Shown here piece after piece: positions 1-12,011 of a stretch of 64,000 bases of DNA. Origin of the DNA: Aegilops tauschii subsp. strangulata (lineage: Eukaryota > Streptophyta > Magnoliopsida > Poales > Poaceae); contig NC_053037.3 of NCBI RefSeq assembly GCF_002575655.3, positions 49,178,242 to 49,242,241 on the forward strand, given 5' to 3'. Within the stretch, counting starts at the first letter, position 1, and each line of letters begins with the position of its first letter. Position numbers and translations under genes: made by a program. The notes under the pieces were generated by a model that was given only the letters and a program-made list of their open reading frames with translations, searched no databases and was not told the origin of the DNA.

Positions 1-417
1 GTGAGTGGGATCGTATGAGAGACACGAGGCAAGGACACATAAAGGAGGAGATTGAAGGTGCGTGTGTATGTTGTAGGCAAACATCGCTAGAGAGGTTTAT
101 CGATCGGTGTGTGTCGGAAAGGAGTTGTGGAGACTGTGGGAGAACGACCTAAAGAAGAAGAAAAATGAATGTGCGCGATGGATAGAATGCTGAGGGAGGG
201 GGAGGGCAAGGAGGGCGTGTGCATGCGCGAGAGAAAGTTAGTGGTAGCTACAAAGGTTAGAGGATTGTGTGGGTGCAAGAGACTAACAAAGATCATAATT
301 TGATATGAAAGTGGATTCATATATTTGAATAGGAGATCATAGTGTTTTAAACATATGCATGCATGAATATAGCGGTGATACGCGTGTTGTGGTTTTGCAC
401 ATGTTATACCACAATGT

Positions 418-636
418 GATAATGCATGGCGTTTGCAACTCACAGCTAAATGTCGAACAATCTAAACCATACTATACATTGAATAATCTCACATTTTATT
501 TGAATTTGTGATAATGTGTGGCGTTTGCAGCTTACAACTAAATATCGAACAATCTAAACAATACTATATATCGAACATTCTCACATTTTATTTGAATTTG
601 TGGTAATGTGTGGTGTTTGCAACTCACATCTAAATA
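418..636. repeat. 92-bp tandem repeat, about 2.4 copies
   Basis: Copies start at 418, 510 and 602. Each begins with a variant of GATAATGTGTGG and contains CTCACATTTTATTTGAATTT before the next copy. The third copy stops after about 35 bp. Copies differ by several substitutions, so the duplication is not recent. Confidence 0.85.
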
Positions 637-885
637 CTTGTAGGCGTAGGGGGCGGGGCACCATACATAATGTGATAAACACATTATACATATGAGACAT
701 GGTTTAGTTTGTGAAGATCTAGCTAGAGCTTGAAATGTACTATGATTTGAAATCAACATAAAGTGGATTCAAAAAATCGAGTTCGAGTTCATATAGTACA
801 CATAGTTCATATGTAACTCAAGACTAATCATGTGGTGTGCTGTGAAGATAATACACAAACGATGGTTTAACTTGACAATAATGAC

Positions 886-984
886 GATTGTAGATCTTAT
901 TAAAATAGAGAAACGAATTCAAACGCTTTGACTCCACAACAATCATTATTGTAGATCTTATTCAAATAGAGAAACGAATTCAAA
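886..984. repeat. 38-bp direct repeat with 61-bp spacing
   Basis: The segment GTAGATCTTATT...AGAGAAACGAATTC occurs at 886-923 and again at 947-984 with two or three differences. The intervening DNA is partly related. This is a simple local duplication with no evident function. Confidence 0.8.
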
Positions 985-1329
985 TTTAGTTCATATTGAA
1001 GCGGTCGTATATATGTTTGGAATGCACTAAAACGTTCATTTGAGTACTAGGTTGCATGCATTATACACGTAGCAAAATATTTTAATTATACATGAATTCA
1101 AAGTTTTGAATGACATTTGTAGTGCGAATTGATTTGGTACAGTACACGTTAGGCTTGTCCGAAAATTTCAACCCGCGCCTTGTTAGCCCGAAATATTTAA
1201 GATATATCTTTGTCTCGTTGTGCTCCGACAACTCCCTCCATCTCAACCCGTGCCTTGCTATTCCAAAATTACAACGCGCGTGCAAACTCCCACCTCCTGT
1301 GAAATCCCAACACGCAAAATGCCCGTGAT

Positions 1330-2500
1330 ACCCCTGAACCGAAAGAACCGCCTCAAATCGGTGGGGGTAATTTCGTAACTTACCCCACATTTCGGACAAG
1401 CGCGTCCCTAAGTCATGGTTCCCCACTCCCATCCCATCCGCCCACCCGTTCGTACACCGAGGCCGGGAAAACCCGCGAAGCCCCACACCCTCCTCCGTCC
1501 GCCACCCAGCCGGAGCCTCTTCCCCGACGACGTCGTCCATAGCAACACCTCGACGTCCCTCATCCACCATACCGGATGAGGATCCACCGTCGATCTGGTC
1601 GTCCCGCCGGTTCAGCCACCCCGTCCTCCACCTCCAAGGAACTGCCCTGACGTTCCCCTCGTCTTTCGCGCCACCTCCATTCCCACACTGCCGTCTTCAC
1701 CTACACCACCGAAAGAGCATCAGCATCACCGTTTCCTCGGATGAAGCTGCGGCCTAATCGGCGCCACCAAAGAGGTTGTACACTAATTGCTGCATTTTCA
1801 TCTTGATTCGATCTCACGGTGTTGCCGGCGCTCGGTCCCGAGCCGACAAGGCGCGACTCCATCCACCGCGGTGTCGCCGACCGCTTCCTCCACGGCGTCG
1901 CTCCCTCGGCGGCGACGTCCACATTAGTAGGAGCTGCTGCTGCTTTAGCTCTCGCTCGCGCTGCTGCTCTGCTCTTGCTCTCGGTCCCCTGCCTGGTCCG
2001 CTCTTGCTCTTGCTCGCGCTGCTGCTCTCGCTCTTGCTCTTGCTTGCGATGCTGCTCCGATTTAGCTACACTTCAGTCGACTGAATCGACTTTTGGGTCA
2101 GTAGATTTTCAGGGGGTGTGTGTGGGGGGGGGGGGGCTCGCCAGAGTTAAGGAAGAACCAGCCGCAGCGGGGAGGGGGGCTCGCGGGAGAAGTACCCCAC
2201 TATCTATCTTAGGGTTCAGGGTGGGGGCGGTGGTCGCCGGCGGTGGCGGGCGGTGGCGTGGGGATCGCCGGAGAAAAAGCTCGGCACGGGGGGCCTAGAG
2301 GGATGGCCGGGGCGGCGGCGGACCGGCGGTGGGGAGTGTTTTCGGGGCGGGCGGGGCGTCGCACCGCCGGCCGTGGGCGGCGGGGGGCGGCTGTTTGGCC
2401 GGTGGTGGCTGGCGGCTCAGGGGGTGGAGGTTGAAGATGAACTGCAGGCCCTTGATTTCGTATCCAACGGCTGCAAAATCGACTGACCAGAGATGAAAAA
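1330..2500 (+). other. GC-rich leader / promoter-like island
   Basis: The composition changes sharply from AT-rich to GC-rich at about 1330, with CpG-rich, C-rich text like a grass promoter and 5' leader. It holds (GCTGCTCTTGCTC)-type low-complexity sequence at about 1936-2063 and a G homopolymer at about 2124-2136. Several long open frames exist on both strands, but they are composition artefacts with no consistent frame. A segment near 1733-1785 (CCAAAGAGGTTGTACACT) is repeated at about 2932-2950, which ties this island to the duplicated-exon gene downstream. I infer it is the 5' region of that gene, possibly captured host DNA. Confidence 0.5.
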
Positions 2501-2540
2501 GTCAGTCGACTGACGTGTAGCCTCACCTCTAGTGCGTTCA

Positions 2541-2635
2541 GTTTTGACAGTAAAATTCAGTTTCGACAGCAAAATTCAGTTTCGACAGTTAAGTACAGTT
2601 TCAACGGTTAAATTCAGTTTCGACAGTTAAGTTCA
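2541..2635. repeat. 19-bp minisatellite, 5 copies
   Basis: Five head-to-tail 19-bp units start at 2541, 2560, 2579, 2598 and 2617. The consensus is GTTTCGACAGTTAAATTCA. Units differ at a few positions (for example GTTTTGACAG and GTTTCAACGG). It lies just upstream of the first recognisable exon of the CACTA gene. Confidence 0.92.
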
Positions 2636-2742
2636 GAGATGAGCGGCTGATGTATACATCTAGCACTTTGTGGTTATGTATTTTACGTCATCTATTGGAG
2701 ATGCTAGCAGAATTCCACTCAGGTTAACGTTGTCTCTCTTGT

Positions 2743-5541
2743 CCTGCTTCAGCCTCGGCGTCGTACAACTCACCGGAGCTGCTCCAATGACGAAACCCTC
2801 CATCACAGCGGAGCAGTACCTCGGGCTCCATCTCCAGACGCCTAAGATCTTCTTCCCCTCCTCCGACAGCCAAGTCAGCCGGAGCATCCTCACCGGCCAA
2901 CATAATCACGCTGAGATCGACATGGCTTCGCCAAAGAGGTTGTACACTTCTTGTGGTTTGACTTAATCTCACCATGCTTCTTTGCATCCTGTGATCTTCC
3001 AATTCTTGTGAACCAAACACCCAGATTGGCAGAAATCCTGTGTTTTTAAATTCTCTGTTTTGCACGTGCATTCCTATCCTATTCCTGTCTATTTCCTATC
3101 CTTGCATTGTTAGAATCCTCAAATTCAAACAAGCCTTTACACAATTACTTCTGTTACAGATATGTGTCAAAGAAAACCTTGTGTGGTTTGTCTTGCTCCT
3201 GCGGTGCTGTGTTCCACCCCAGCTTAGCTGCTCCAACGATGGAAGGGTTCACCACAGCAGGGATCCGCTCTCCAGATTGTCTTTCGCCGCCTCAGATCTT
3301 CTTCCCCGCCGCCGGCAGCCACGACAACTGCATTACCATCATCAACTGAGCAGATGACCTTGAGGACTACACGGGTCCGCAAGAGAGGTCACACTCTTCC
3401 GTGTCTGCTTACGTTATGCATCGCTTAATATGATGACATGCTACTTTATCGTCGTGTTCACCTATTAGACTCCGACTCAGGTCCAAACTTATGTTGAAAC
3501 TTGAGTTTTTAAATGGTTGTGGGGTACATATTGGGGCAGCAATCAGTACTATCTGTCTACTATCTGGTTAATCTCGGGTGTCTACTATGAGTTTCATGTT
3601 GGGTGCAAACAAACATTAAAGGAGCCATTATCTATATTTTTTAACTAAAGCTATTATCTGCCTGCTATCATTGGTTTTGGGTCTATCCACAGTTTGCTAC
3701 CATCACTCTGGATTTGTGCATGCACTCCTTACATAATCTCACTATGTTTTATTCCTATGCATGTCAGTTATTGTACACAACGGAACTGAACATGTAGAGC
3801 AAAAGAGACGAGCCTTGCGTGGCAATAAAATTTCATGCAGACGTCGCTCCATGGTGGGCGCAAAGGCAGCCCCCCTCCACCCATTTCGGATCGTAATCAA
3901 GAGGAAGATAATTGTTCTGAGGGGGATTCAGAAGCAGAAGACCACTCCTATTTACCCTATGAGGTCTTCGCTCTAACTTGGCATGCTGATGTTGGTTATA
4001 TCATGCATATGGTGCCTTGCATTGCTTACTTTATACATCAAATATGTCAACTGCTTAGTTTAGACATGCTTTGTGTGAATGCCATCTGTTTAGTTTATTC
4101 ATCGTTTATGTGAATTATGCAATGCCATCTTGTTTAGCCAGGCATCATATATGTGAATTTTGCAATGCCATGCTGCTTAGCCAGTCATCTTATATGTGAA
4201 TTATATCAGGCCATCCTTTTTTTCATTACGTATTACATTTGTCAACAATGTTAGTACATTCAACTACTCTTCGTGTGCATCAGCCATTTGACACGGTGAT
4301 GGAAAATTCTGGAGTGAAAACAAGGTCTTCAGAGCAGACTATGCTATCTGACGAAGCGCATATCTCGCTGGTTACGGATAGCTCCTCAGAGGAGGATTTA
4401 GAGACAGATGACCAGTCCTATTCCCCCCCGAGGTGCATGCTCTAACTTGGCAGGGTTATGTTGCTCATATCGTGCGTATGGTATCTTGCATTGCTATGTC
4501 ATTTGCTTAGTTTAGACATGATTTGTGTGAATGCCACCTGTTTAGTGTCTAATTACCATATATGTGAATTATGCAATGCCATCTTTTTGCAAGACATTAT
4601 ATATGTGAATTATGCAATGCTATCTTGTTGCAAGGCATTATATATGTGAATTATGCAATGCCATGCTGTTTAGCCAAGCGTCATATATGTGAATTATATC
4701 ATGCCGTCCTTTTTTTATATTTCTCAATTCTTTTGTCGACAATGTTTGTATATTCAACTGCTCTTCCTGTGCATCAGCCATTTGAATTGGTGATGGAGAA
4801 ATCTGGAGTGAAAACAAGGTCTTCAGAGCAGACAATGCTACATGGTGAAGAAGATGTGTTGCTGGTTACAGATAGCTCTTCAGAGGAGGATTCAGAGGCA
4901 GATGACCAGTCCTATTATCCCCCTGAGGTGTATGCTCAAACTTGGCAGGGTTATATTACTCATATCATGCATATGTTGTGTTGCAATGCTTAGTTTTTAC
5001 ATCATATACACGATATTGAATGCCATCTCCTTAGTTGACACATCATATATGCGATTGCCCTCTGCTCACTTCCTTAGTATATAAATCATATATTTGAATT
5101 ATATCATGCCATGATGTTTACATAGACAGCATGTATCTGAATTATGGCATGCCAACCCATTTTCTAAAGACATAATATAGTTATATTATCTCATCCTGTT
5201 CACATAGTCATCATATTTTGAATTATGTCTTCTATCCGTGAATTATATCATGCCATCATGTTTCCATTGAAGGCATGTTTGTGATTTATGGCATGCCAAC
5301 CACTTTAATAGACACATCGTATAGTTATATCATGTCATCCTGTTTACATAGTCATCATATTTTGAAGTATGTCATTCTATCCTGTTTAGTTAGCCATCAT
5401 ACATGTGAAATTGTGTCATGCTATCCTGTTTAATTAGCCATCATCTATTTGAAATCATGTCCTGCTATTCTGTTTGGTTAGACAACATAAATGTGAATTA
5501 TTTCATGCCCTGTTTTCTTCCCTACTATCCATTGCACCTGT
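2743..5541 (+). pseudogene. CACTA TNPA-like gene, 5' part, with serially duplicated exons
   Basis: This is a decayed multi-exon gene inside the CACTA element that ends at 22639. Two exon-like blocks (about 2743-2950 and 3190-3350) are diverged copies of each other. Three further blocks (about 3768-3985, 4284-4452, 4781-4955) share an acidic C-terminal motif of the form TDSSSEEDSEADDQSY-PPE and end in TWQ or LAWQ-like text. The second and third also share the segment SGVKTRSSEQTML. A fourth copy of this exon lies at 19890 beyond the Gypsy insertion. Acceptors such as GTGCATCAG precede the copies. The family call (TNPA-like, subterminal-repeat-binding accessory protein) rests on position and on the coiled-coil C-terminal exon at 20.7-21.2 kb. 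The frames are not all open, so this is a pseudogene or a poorly modelled gene. Confidence 0.5.
4025..5520. repeat. Degenerate ~40-bp repeats in introns of the duplicated-exon gene
   Basis: Between and after the duplicated exons (about 4025-4235, 4480-4730 and 4980-5520) a unit like CATCATATATGTGAATTATG...ATGCCATCCTGTTTAG recurs many times. Spacing is irregular at roughly 40-50 bp with heavy divergence. It occupies intron-like positions only. The Gypsy element inserted at the right end of this tract. Confidence 0.75.
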
Positions 5542-6011
5542 TGAGGGAGTCCTGGATTAGGGGGTCCTCGGACAGCCGGACTATATCCTTTGGCCGGACT
5601 GTTGGACTATGAAGATACAAGATTGAAGACTCCGTCCCATGTCCGGATAGGACTCTCCTTGGCGTGGAAGGCGAGCTTGGCAATACAGATATGTAGATCT
5701 CCTCCCTTGTAACCGACTCTGTGTAACCCTAGCCCCCTCCGGTGTCTATATAAACTGGAGGGTTTAGTCCGTAGGACAACAACAATCATACCATAGGCTA
5801 GCTTCTAGGGTTTAGCCTCTACGATCTCGTGGTAGATCAACTCTTGTAATACTCATATCATCAAGATCAATCAAGTAGGAAGTAGGGTATTACCTCCATC
5901 GAGAGGGCCCGAACCTGGGTAAATATCATGTCCCCCGCTTCCTGTTACCATCCGCCTTAGACGCACAGTTCGGGACCCCCTACCCGAGATCCGCCGGTTT
6001 TGACACCGATA
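5542..6011 (+). repeat. Gypsy 5' LTR (470 bp)
   Basis: Starts TGAGGGAG at 5542. It ends ACCGATA at 6011, where the 3' LTR has ACCGACA, so the canonical CA end is mutated here. The internal domain begins TTGGTGCTTTCATT at 6012, which should hold the primer-binding site; I could not assign the tRNA. A TATA box lies at 5747. Confidence 0.93.
5747..5754 (+). promoter_or_regulatory. LTR promoter TATA box
   Basis: TATATAAA sits about 205 bp into the 5' LTR, in a position expected for the U3 promoter. The same octamer is found in the 3' LTR at 19575-19582, so both copies keep it. Confidence 0.75.
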
Positions 6012-6058
6012 TTGGTGCTTTCATTCAGAGTTCCACTATGCCGTCATCATAAGGCTGG

Positions 6059-8047
6059 ATGGCTCGTCTCGTTGTCAAGGACAACATCACCTCTGGGGGA
6101 GCCCTGGCTGTAGGCCAAACTCTCCGGCTAGGCGGTTTCGTCATGACCACCCGTTTGGCCGCTGCGCCGACGATGACTTCTCGGGTCATCGAAAACAGCC
6201 TCCACGTCGGCTCAGAATTCGCCGAGCAGTTGGATCCAATGGAGCTCTCTTCCTTGAACGAGCTCTTGTATCGCATCGCCGCCTTGGGAGTCGCTATGGA
6301 CTATGATCAGATCGGGCTTAAACCCGACCAAAGGGAGATTAACTCCCCGCCGGTCACCCATCAGATAGCGGTGGTGGAGGAGCAATGGAGCGATTCTTCC
6401 TCTATCTTGAGGACAAAGTATGTCCGGATTCCCGAGCTCTCCGAGCCGGATACCCGTCTATGGGAGGACATGGCCCAAGCCTTGAACCTAAAATCAGGCA
6501 GCGGGCCAGACCTATTGGGCAACATCCCGGAGCCCGAACTGCCAAGCTCGAAAACTCCTCCGCCCCTGGGTCTCAGATCGGGTCAGGGTTCGGACTTAAA
6601 TCCACCCACCCACCTAGATATAAGCGATCTTTCCCACATTAGACAAGAGCTCCAAGAGACAGTACATCGCTATTGGGCCAGATTCCTCCTTGTAATGAGC
6701 AAGGTTAAGGACTGTCGCGAGGAAGACGCAATTTCATTCTTTTGCAAAAATTGCACAGACAGGGGAATCCTCAATGCCATAAGTCACCGTGACATAGCAC
6801 ACTTCGCTGACTTGGCGGCCATAGTACAGAAGTACTGTGCGATGGAAAGCGCCTGGAAAACCCAAACAAAATTTTGGGATCCTCCGGCTCTCACAAAACC
6901 TCCCGTCCGAACTAAAAGGGTGTACTCTCGTAAGTCACCCGATCCGATTACAAAGAAACAAAAGCCCAATACAGGGCGCGGAACCGTATTGGAGGGATGG
7001 CTTAATGGGCCATGCAAAATTCACAGTACAGTGGATACCATGCCAACACACAGCCTTAGAGCATGTTGGGTACTCCGGCAGGTGGCCAAGAGCGGTGAGG
7101 ATCTCCTCATCAACAATACCGCAGAGCACCATCCCGTGGAAAACAGCAATACAGTATTGACAGTCTTCGAGACCTTCGCCTCAAATAATAGGCGTAAGCA
7201 AGCACTCCGCAGCCTTGCCGAAGTCTGCCACGTGGCAGCAATAAATCCATCGAGTGATACGGCTATCACCTTCAATGCCAATGATGAACCTAAATTCCGA
7301 ATAGCCCGAGCACCAGCCGCCTTGGTCCTTAGTCCAATTGTGGACGGCTTCCGGCTTACTAAAGTGCTCATGGACGGCGGCAGCGGATTAAACCTCATCT
7401 ATGAGGAGACTCTTCGAAAAATGGAAATAGACAAAAGCCGCATTGAGCAAAGCAGCACGACCTTTAGAGGAATCATCCCTAGTCGGGAGGCACGATGCGC
7501 TGGGAAAATCACACTAGATGTGGTATTCGGCACGCCGGAGAATTATAGGTCCGAAGAAATCACATTCCAAGTGGCCCCGTTCAATAGCGGATACCACGCC
7601 CTTCTAGGGCGGGAGGCATTCACGATCTTCCAAGCTATACCCCATTACGGGTACATGAAGCTGAAAATGCCCGAGCCCAATGGAATAATCACTCTAGCTA
7701 GTGATCCGGACATAGCACTCCGCACCGAAAATAAAACAGCCGCACTGGCCCTCGAGGCGTTATCCGAAGCCCTCGCGGCCGAAGAATTAACTGCGCTACG
7801 CTCCATAGTGGACAGGGATGATGTGATACTCGACAAAAGATCCAAGTCCACCTCTTTTAAACCAGCGGATGAAATAGTCAAATTCCAAGTTCATCCAACG
7901 GACCCTAAAAAAAACAGCATCCATCGGGGTACAGTTAAACCCCACAATAGACGCAGCGCTACGGGAGTTCTTGCACGCGAATTGGGACATCTTCACCTGG
8001 CATCCTTCAGACATGCCAGGAATCCCACGCAGGCTAGCCGAGCATAG
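6059..8047 (+). pseudogene. Gypsy gag-protease reading frame (frameshifted before RT)
   Basis: A 662-residue frame. The N-terminal 240 or so residues are the gag portion and look shortened: the usual central block around a YDGTTDP-type motif, present in the related gag at 34.9-36.7 kb, is absent. A lysine-rich stretch (about residues 290-310) precedes LEGWLNGPCKIH, the region that stands where a zinc knuckle is normally found. An aspartic protease-like core, VLMDGGSGLNLIY, is near residue 445. The true reading should pass into RT, but at an A8 run (7907-7914) the frame changes by one base, so everything after about residue 617 here is out-of-frame text. A one-base expansion of the A run explains this. 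Gag packages RNA and the protease processes the polyprotein. Confidence 0.85.
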
Positions 8048-9299
8048 CCTTAACATTCTAAAGGGATTCAAGCCGGTCAAGCAAACTCTTCGGCGCTTCT
8101 CTGAGCCTAAGCGACAAGCCATGGGAGAGGAGCTAGCCAAGTTACTAGAGGCCGGATTCATCCGAGAAATAAAACATCCGGACTGGCTAGCAAACCTGGT
8201 GATGGTACCAAAGAAGGACAAATCCTGGCGCCTATGTGTCGACTTCAAGGACCTTAACAAGGTTTGCCCCAAGGATCCCTTCCCCCTCCCTCGCATCGAT
8301 CAAATTATCGACGCTACCGCAGGACACGACTCATTGTGTTTCCTCGACGCATACTCCGGATATCATCAAATTAAGATGGCGGAGTCCGATCAAGCCGCAA
8401 CGGCATTTATCACTCCATACGGCCCCTTCTATTTTAACAACATGCCTTTCGGGCTCAAAAACGCTGGTGCAACCTATCAACGCATGATTCAGACATGCTT
8501 GGAGACACAGATCGGCAAAACAGTGGAGGCATACGTCGACGATGTGGTCATTAAAACCAGACACGTCGAATCCTTAATAGACGACTTGAGGCTCACGTTC
8601 GACAATCTCCGAATATACGACATTAAGCTCAATCCGGAAAAATGCGTCTTCGGCGTGCCCGCCGGAAAGCTCTTAGGCTTCATCGTCTCCAACAGAGGAA
8701 TCAAAGCAAATCCGGCTAAAATCCGAGCTCTGTCACAGTTGGCCATCCCAACAGACCTCAAGCAAATCCAGAAACTAACTGGATGCGTGGCTGCCCTAAG
8801 CCGCTTCATCTCCCGATTAGGAGAAAAGGCACTGCCTCTTTATCGCCTTCTTCGACGCACCGAACACTTCGAGTGGACGGATGCGGCCACGGCAGGATTA
8901 GAGGAAATAAAAGCCGTTTTGGCCACAAACCCAATCTTGGCCGCGCCAAATGTCGACGAACCAATGCTGTTATATATAGCGGCAACACACCAAGTTGTAA
9001 GCGCAGTGCTCGTCGTCGAACGAGAGACGGACGGACATAAGTTCCCGCTTCAAAAGCCGGTATACTATGTATCCACTATCCTCACTCCATGCAAATCACG
9101 GTACCCACATTATCAAAAGATAGCATACGCGGTCTTCATGGCATCCTGGAAACTACGACACTACTTTCAAGAGTGTTTAATTACGGTGGCCTCTAAAGTA
9201 CCACTCAACGACATAATAAACAACCGCGAGGCCACGGGCCGGATTGCTAAATGGGCTATTGAGCTCCTCCCGTTTGACATAATATACAAACCACGGTGA
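7971..9299 (+). pseudogene. Gypsy reverse transcriptase
   Basis: This is pol in the frame following the A8 slip. Visible RT landmarks are VPKKDKSWRLCVDFKDLNK, the FLDAYSGYHQI block, the MPFGLKNAGATYQR block, and AYVDDVVIKT with the catalytic DD. Connection-domain text follows, ending LPFDIIYKPR. A TGA stop at 9297-9299 interrupts the frame; the same frame reopens at once and runs into RNase H, so this is a single nonsense change. The enzyme copies element RNA into cDNA in the cytoplasmic particle. Without readthrough this copy cannot make RT-RNase H-integrase. Confidence 0.92.
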
Positions 9300-9640
9300 G
9301 CCATTAAGTCACAAGTACTGGCTGATTTCGTCGCCGAATGGACTGAAGCCGAACTCCCTAAAGAGTACGACGTGTACTCCAATTGGATCATGCACTTTGA
9401 CGGCTCTAAAATGCTGGCTGGTCTGGGGGCTGGTGTCGTCCTGACATCCCCCACCGGAGATACAGTCCAATACGTACTCCAAATACTATACACAGACTCC
9501 AACAATGCAGCAGAATACGAGGCCCTGTTACATGGTCTCCGGATGGCAGTCTCGATGGGCATTCAACGCCTAGAGGTGCGTGGGGATTCGAACCTCGCAA
9601 TATCTCAAATAAATGGAGACTCGACGCCAAGGATCCAAAA
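9300..9640 (+). pseudogene. Gypsy RNase H segment
   Basis: In the same frame as RT after the 9297 stop. It contains WIMHFDGSKM (first catalytic Asp), NAAEYEALLHGL (Glu) and VRGDSNLAISQING (second Asp), the order expected for an RNase H fold. Near 9621 one base appears to have been lost, because the continuation into ENNQAADILARI and the integrase is in another frame from about 9641. Confidence 0.85.
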
Positions 9641-11167
9641 ATGGCGGCTTATCGCAACGCCGTCCTCAAAATATCAGCTCGGTTCGAGAGGCTTGAATTC
9701 CACCATGTGGTCCGGGAAAACAATCAGGCGGCAGATATCCTTGCCCGCATCGGTGCTAAGCGCGACCCTGTACCACCTAATATCTTCTTGGAAAGGCTGT
9801 TTAAGCCATCTGTGGTATGGGAAGGAGAGACCGGAAATAATAGTCCGGACCCGGACACCACGCCAGATCCCGAACACCCCGACGTAATCGGAGGCTCTAC
9901 CACCGAAATAACACCTTCCGCCCACGTGATTATGGCCGTCATCGCCCCGTGGACAGAACCCTTCTTGGCCTACCTAACTAGGCAGAAACAACCTGAGGAC
10001 CCAAACGAGGCACGTTGCATTGTGCGGCGGTCTAAAGCCTACAAGGTCCACGAGGGAGAGCTTTATAAGAAAAGCGCTACCGGAGTCCTTCAAAGGTGCA
10101 TCTCCGAAGAGGAAGGACGGCAACTTTTGGTGGAAATTCATGCTGGACTTGGCGGCCACCACGCCGCAGCCTGGGCCGTTGTAAGCAAGGCCTTCTGTAC
10201 AGGTTTTTATTGGCCGACGGCCCGAGCAGACGCACAGGATCTCGTTCAACGATGCGTTGGTTGCCAGCTTTTTGCAAATGAAAGCCATATGCCGCCTACC
10301 GCTCTCCAAACAATCCCCATCACTTGGCCCTTTGCGGTCTGGGGGCTTGATATGGTCGGACCCCTCAAAGGGGAAGCCATAAGAAAAAAATACTTATTGG
10401 TGATGGTGGATAAATTCACCAAATGGATAGAAGCCAAACCAGTTAAAACGGCCGAGTCCGGACCAGTGATAGACTTCATATCCGGGGTTGTGCACCATTA
10501 CGGCGTCCCCCACAGCATCATCACCGATAACGGCTCGAACTTTACAGCCGACGAGGTAAAAATTTGGTGCAGCAACATGGGCATTAAGCTCGATTATGCT
10601 TCTGTCTATCACCCGCAAACTAACGGTCAAGTCGAGCGAGCAAATGGTCTTATCATGAGCGGCATTAAACCCAGATTAGTGCCATCCTTAAAGGAATCAG
10701 ATACGCACTAGGTAGAGGAGCTCGACTCCGTACTATGGGGGCTGCGGACCACGCCAAATCGCACTACCGGATACACACCGTTTTTTATGGTGTACGGCGC
10801 AGAGGCGGTACTGCCCTGCGACATAATTCATGACTCACCTCGAGTGCGCATGTACAAAGAGAAAGAAGCGGAGCTTGATTGGCAGGACAGTTTGGACGCC
10901 CTGGAGGAGGAGCGTGACGTGGCAAAAGCCCGTTCCGCATTCTATCAGCAACAGGCTCGAAGGTATCAAAGCAGAGAAGTACGGGCCAAAATTTATAACA
11001 TTGGCGAACTCGTTCTACGCCTATCGGAGAAGAAAAAGAACAAGCTCAAGCCCAAATGGGAAGGTCCCTTCGTTATTGACCAAGTTCTGACTGGTGGAGC
11101 GTATCGTCTGCGGGATGCATCGGACAATCTACTCGAGCCAAACCCATGGAACGCAGCCAGACTCTGA
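9641..11167 (+). pseudogene. Gypsy integrase with C-terminal domain
   Basis: The HHCC zinc domain is visible as HAGLGGHH... and CVGCQLF. The catalytic core has WGLDMVGPLKG (first Asp), IITDNGSNF (second Asp) and NGQVERAN (Glu). A TAG stop at 10709-10711 breaks the frame, which continues open in the same frame. After it come TPFFMVYGAEAVLPCDI and a chromodomain-less C-terminal region with PKWEGPFVI and GAYRLRD, ending at 11167. Integrase joins cDNA to host DNA. The order RT-RNase H-integrase identifies Gypsy. One nonsense codon inactivates this copy. Confidence 0.9.
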
Positions 11168-12011
11168 AGGTTCTATGCCTAGTGCCGGACTCTATGTTCG
11201 TCTCCTTACCTCCGTCAACTTTTTATATATCCGTTATCTGTCTTTCCTTTCTTTCTTTCTTCCCTTTTTCTTCAAGGCCTTAAAAGGCTAAAATGTGTCT
11301 TGACTACACAATCTTGACGCGCTAGCTGCGCTCATTATACCTGGGGGCTTTTTATACAGAAGCTTAATATAACTATTTTCCAGGCTCTATGCCCCACACA
11401 TGTGTTATTCTTCCACATGTACCTTTTTTCGCCATTATATGCATCGATATGACTTAAGTTTTGGCCAAGCTGGGTTGCCTGGCTCTTGTGTTTATGCCCT
11501 ACGTTCCCATTAATTCGGCTAGGGCATAAGGGGAGCACCTCTGCAATTGTTACTGCCGGGTCAGCCGGATGTGTACCTCAGACCGGGTGAAGCCGAAAGC
11601 TAGCGTTCTTAAGGGAATATTCGGTCGGTGAACAAAATATGACCTTTATTTATTGTAATACATGCCCCCAGATGTTTATATCCTGTGTCTCTTTTCGCAG
11701 TTCGGACATGCACATTAATGCATGCGTACCCAGGGAAAGGAACCCCTAATGGAACTATTCTCCCTGGAAGATGTTTCTTACTATCCATGTAATATAACAT
11801 AGCTAGTTGGGTACTTGTCTGTTCAAGCACTTATGACCCCTACGCCTGGTTTCCACGCGTACCCCGGTTTTTACATAACTGAGCGGGTATTCGGATACAC
11901 TCTGGACTGTCGGGTCCAGAGGTCGAAGCGAAAAGGTCCGCCATGACAAATGATTTACAATCCGTCTAGGGACAATACATGTCACTTGAAGTACACAGTC
12001 ACTTAGACTGA
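11168..12011. other. Non-coding spacer between pol and antisense genes
   Basis: About 840 bp between the pol stop and the 3' end of the antisense gene set. It has T-rich text at 11230-11275 and no frame with recognisable content. It probably holds the 3' untranslated region of the antisense transcript and internal element spacer. Confidence 0.6.

Larger units (their letters stand above)
1..1081. other. AT-rich stretch, no recognisable gene
   Basis: I see no credible coding region here; the open frames are short and lack any family signature. It contains a 92-bp tandem repeat and a 61-bp spaced direct repeat (listed separately). It could be the left part of the CACTA element that ends at 22639, or older flanking DNA. 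No CACTA-type left terminus matching the right terminus at 22639 was found, so the left boundary is probably outside the window. Confidence 0.5.

Noticed and set aside
1110..1120. TTTGTAGTG near 1108-1116 as a CACTA right terminus
   Set aside because: Only the short motif is present, without TIR, subterminal repeats or the longer T run.
1082..1570. 162-codon open frame on the minus strand and overlapping frames at 1776-2298
   Set aside because: They lie in GC-rich leader-like DNA, overlap on both strands and show no domain. Long frames are expected from composition.
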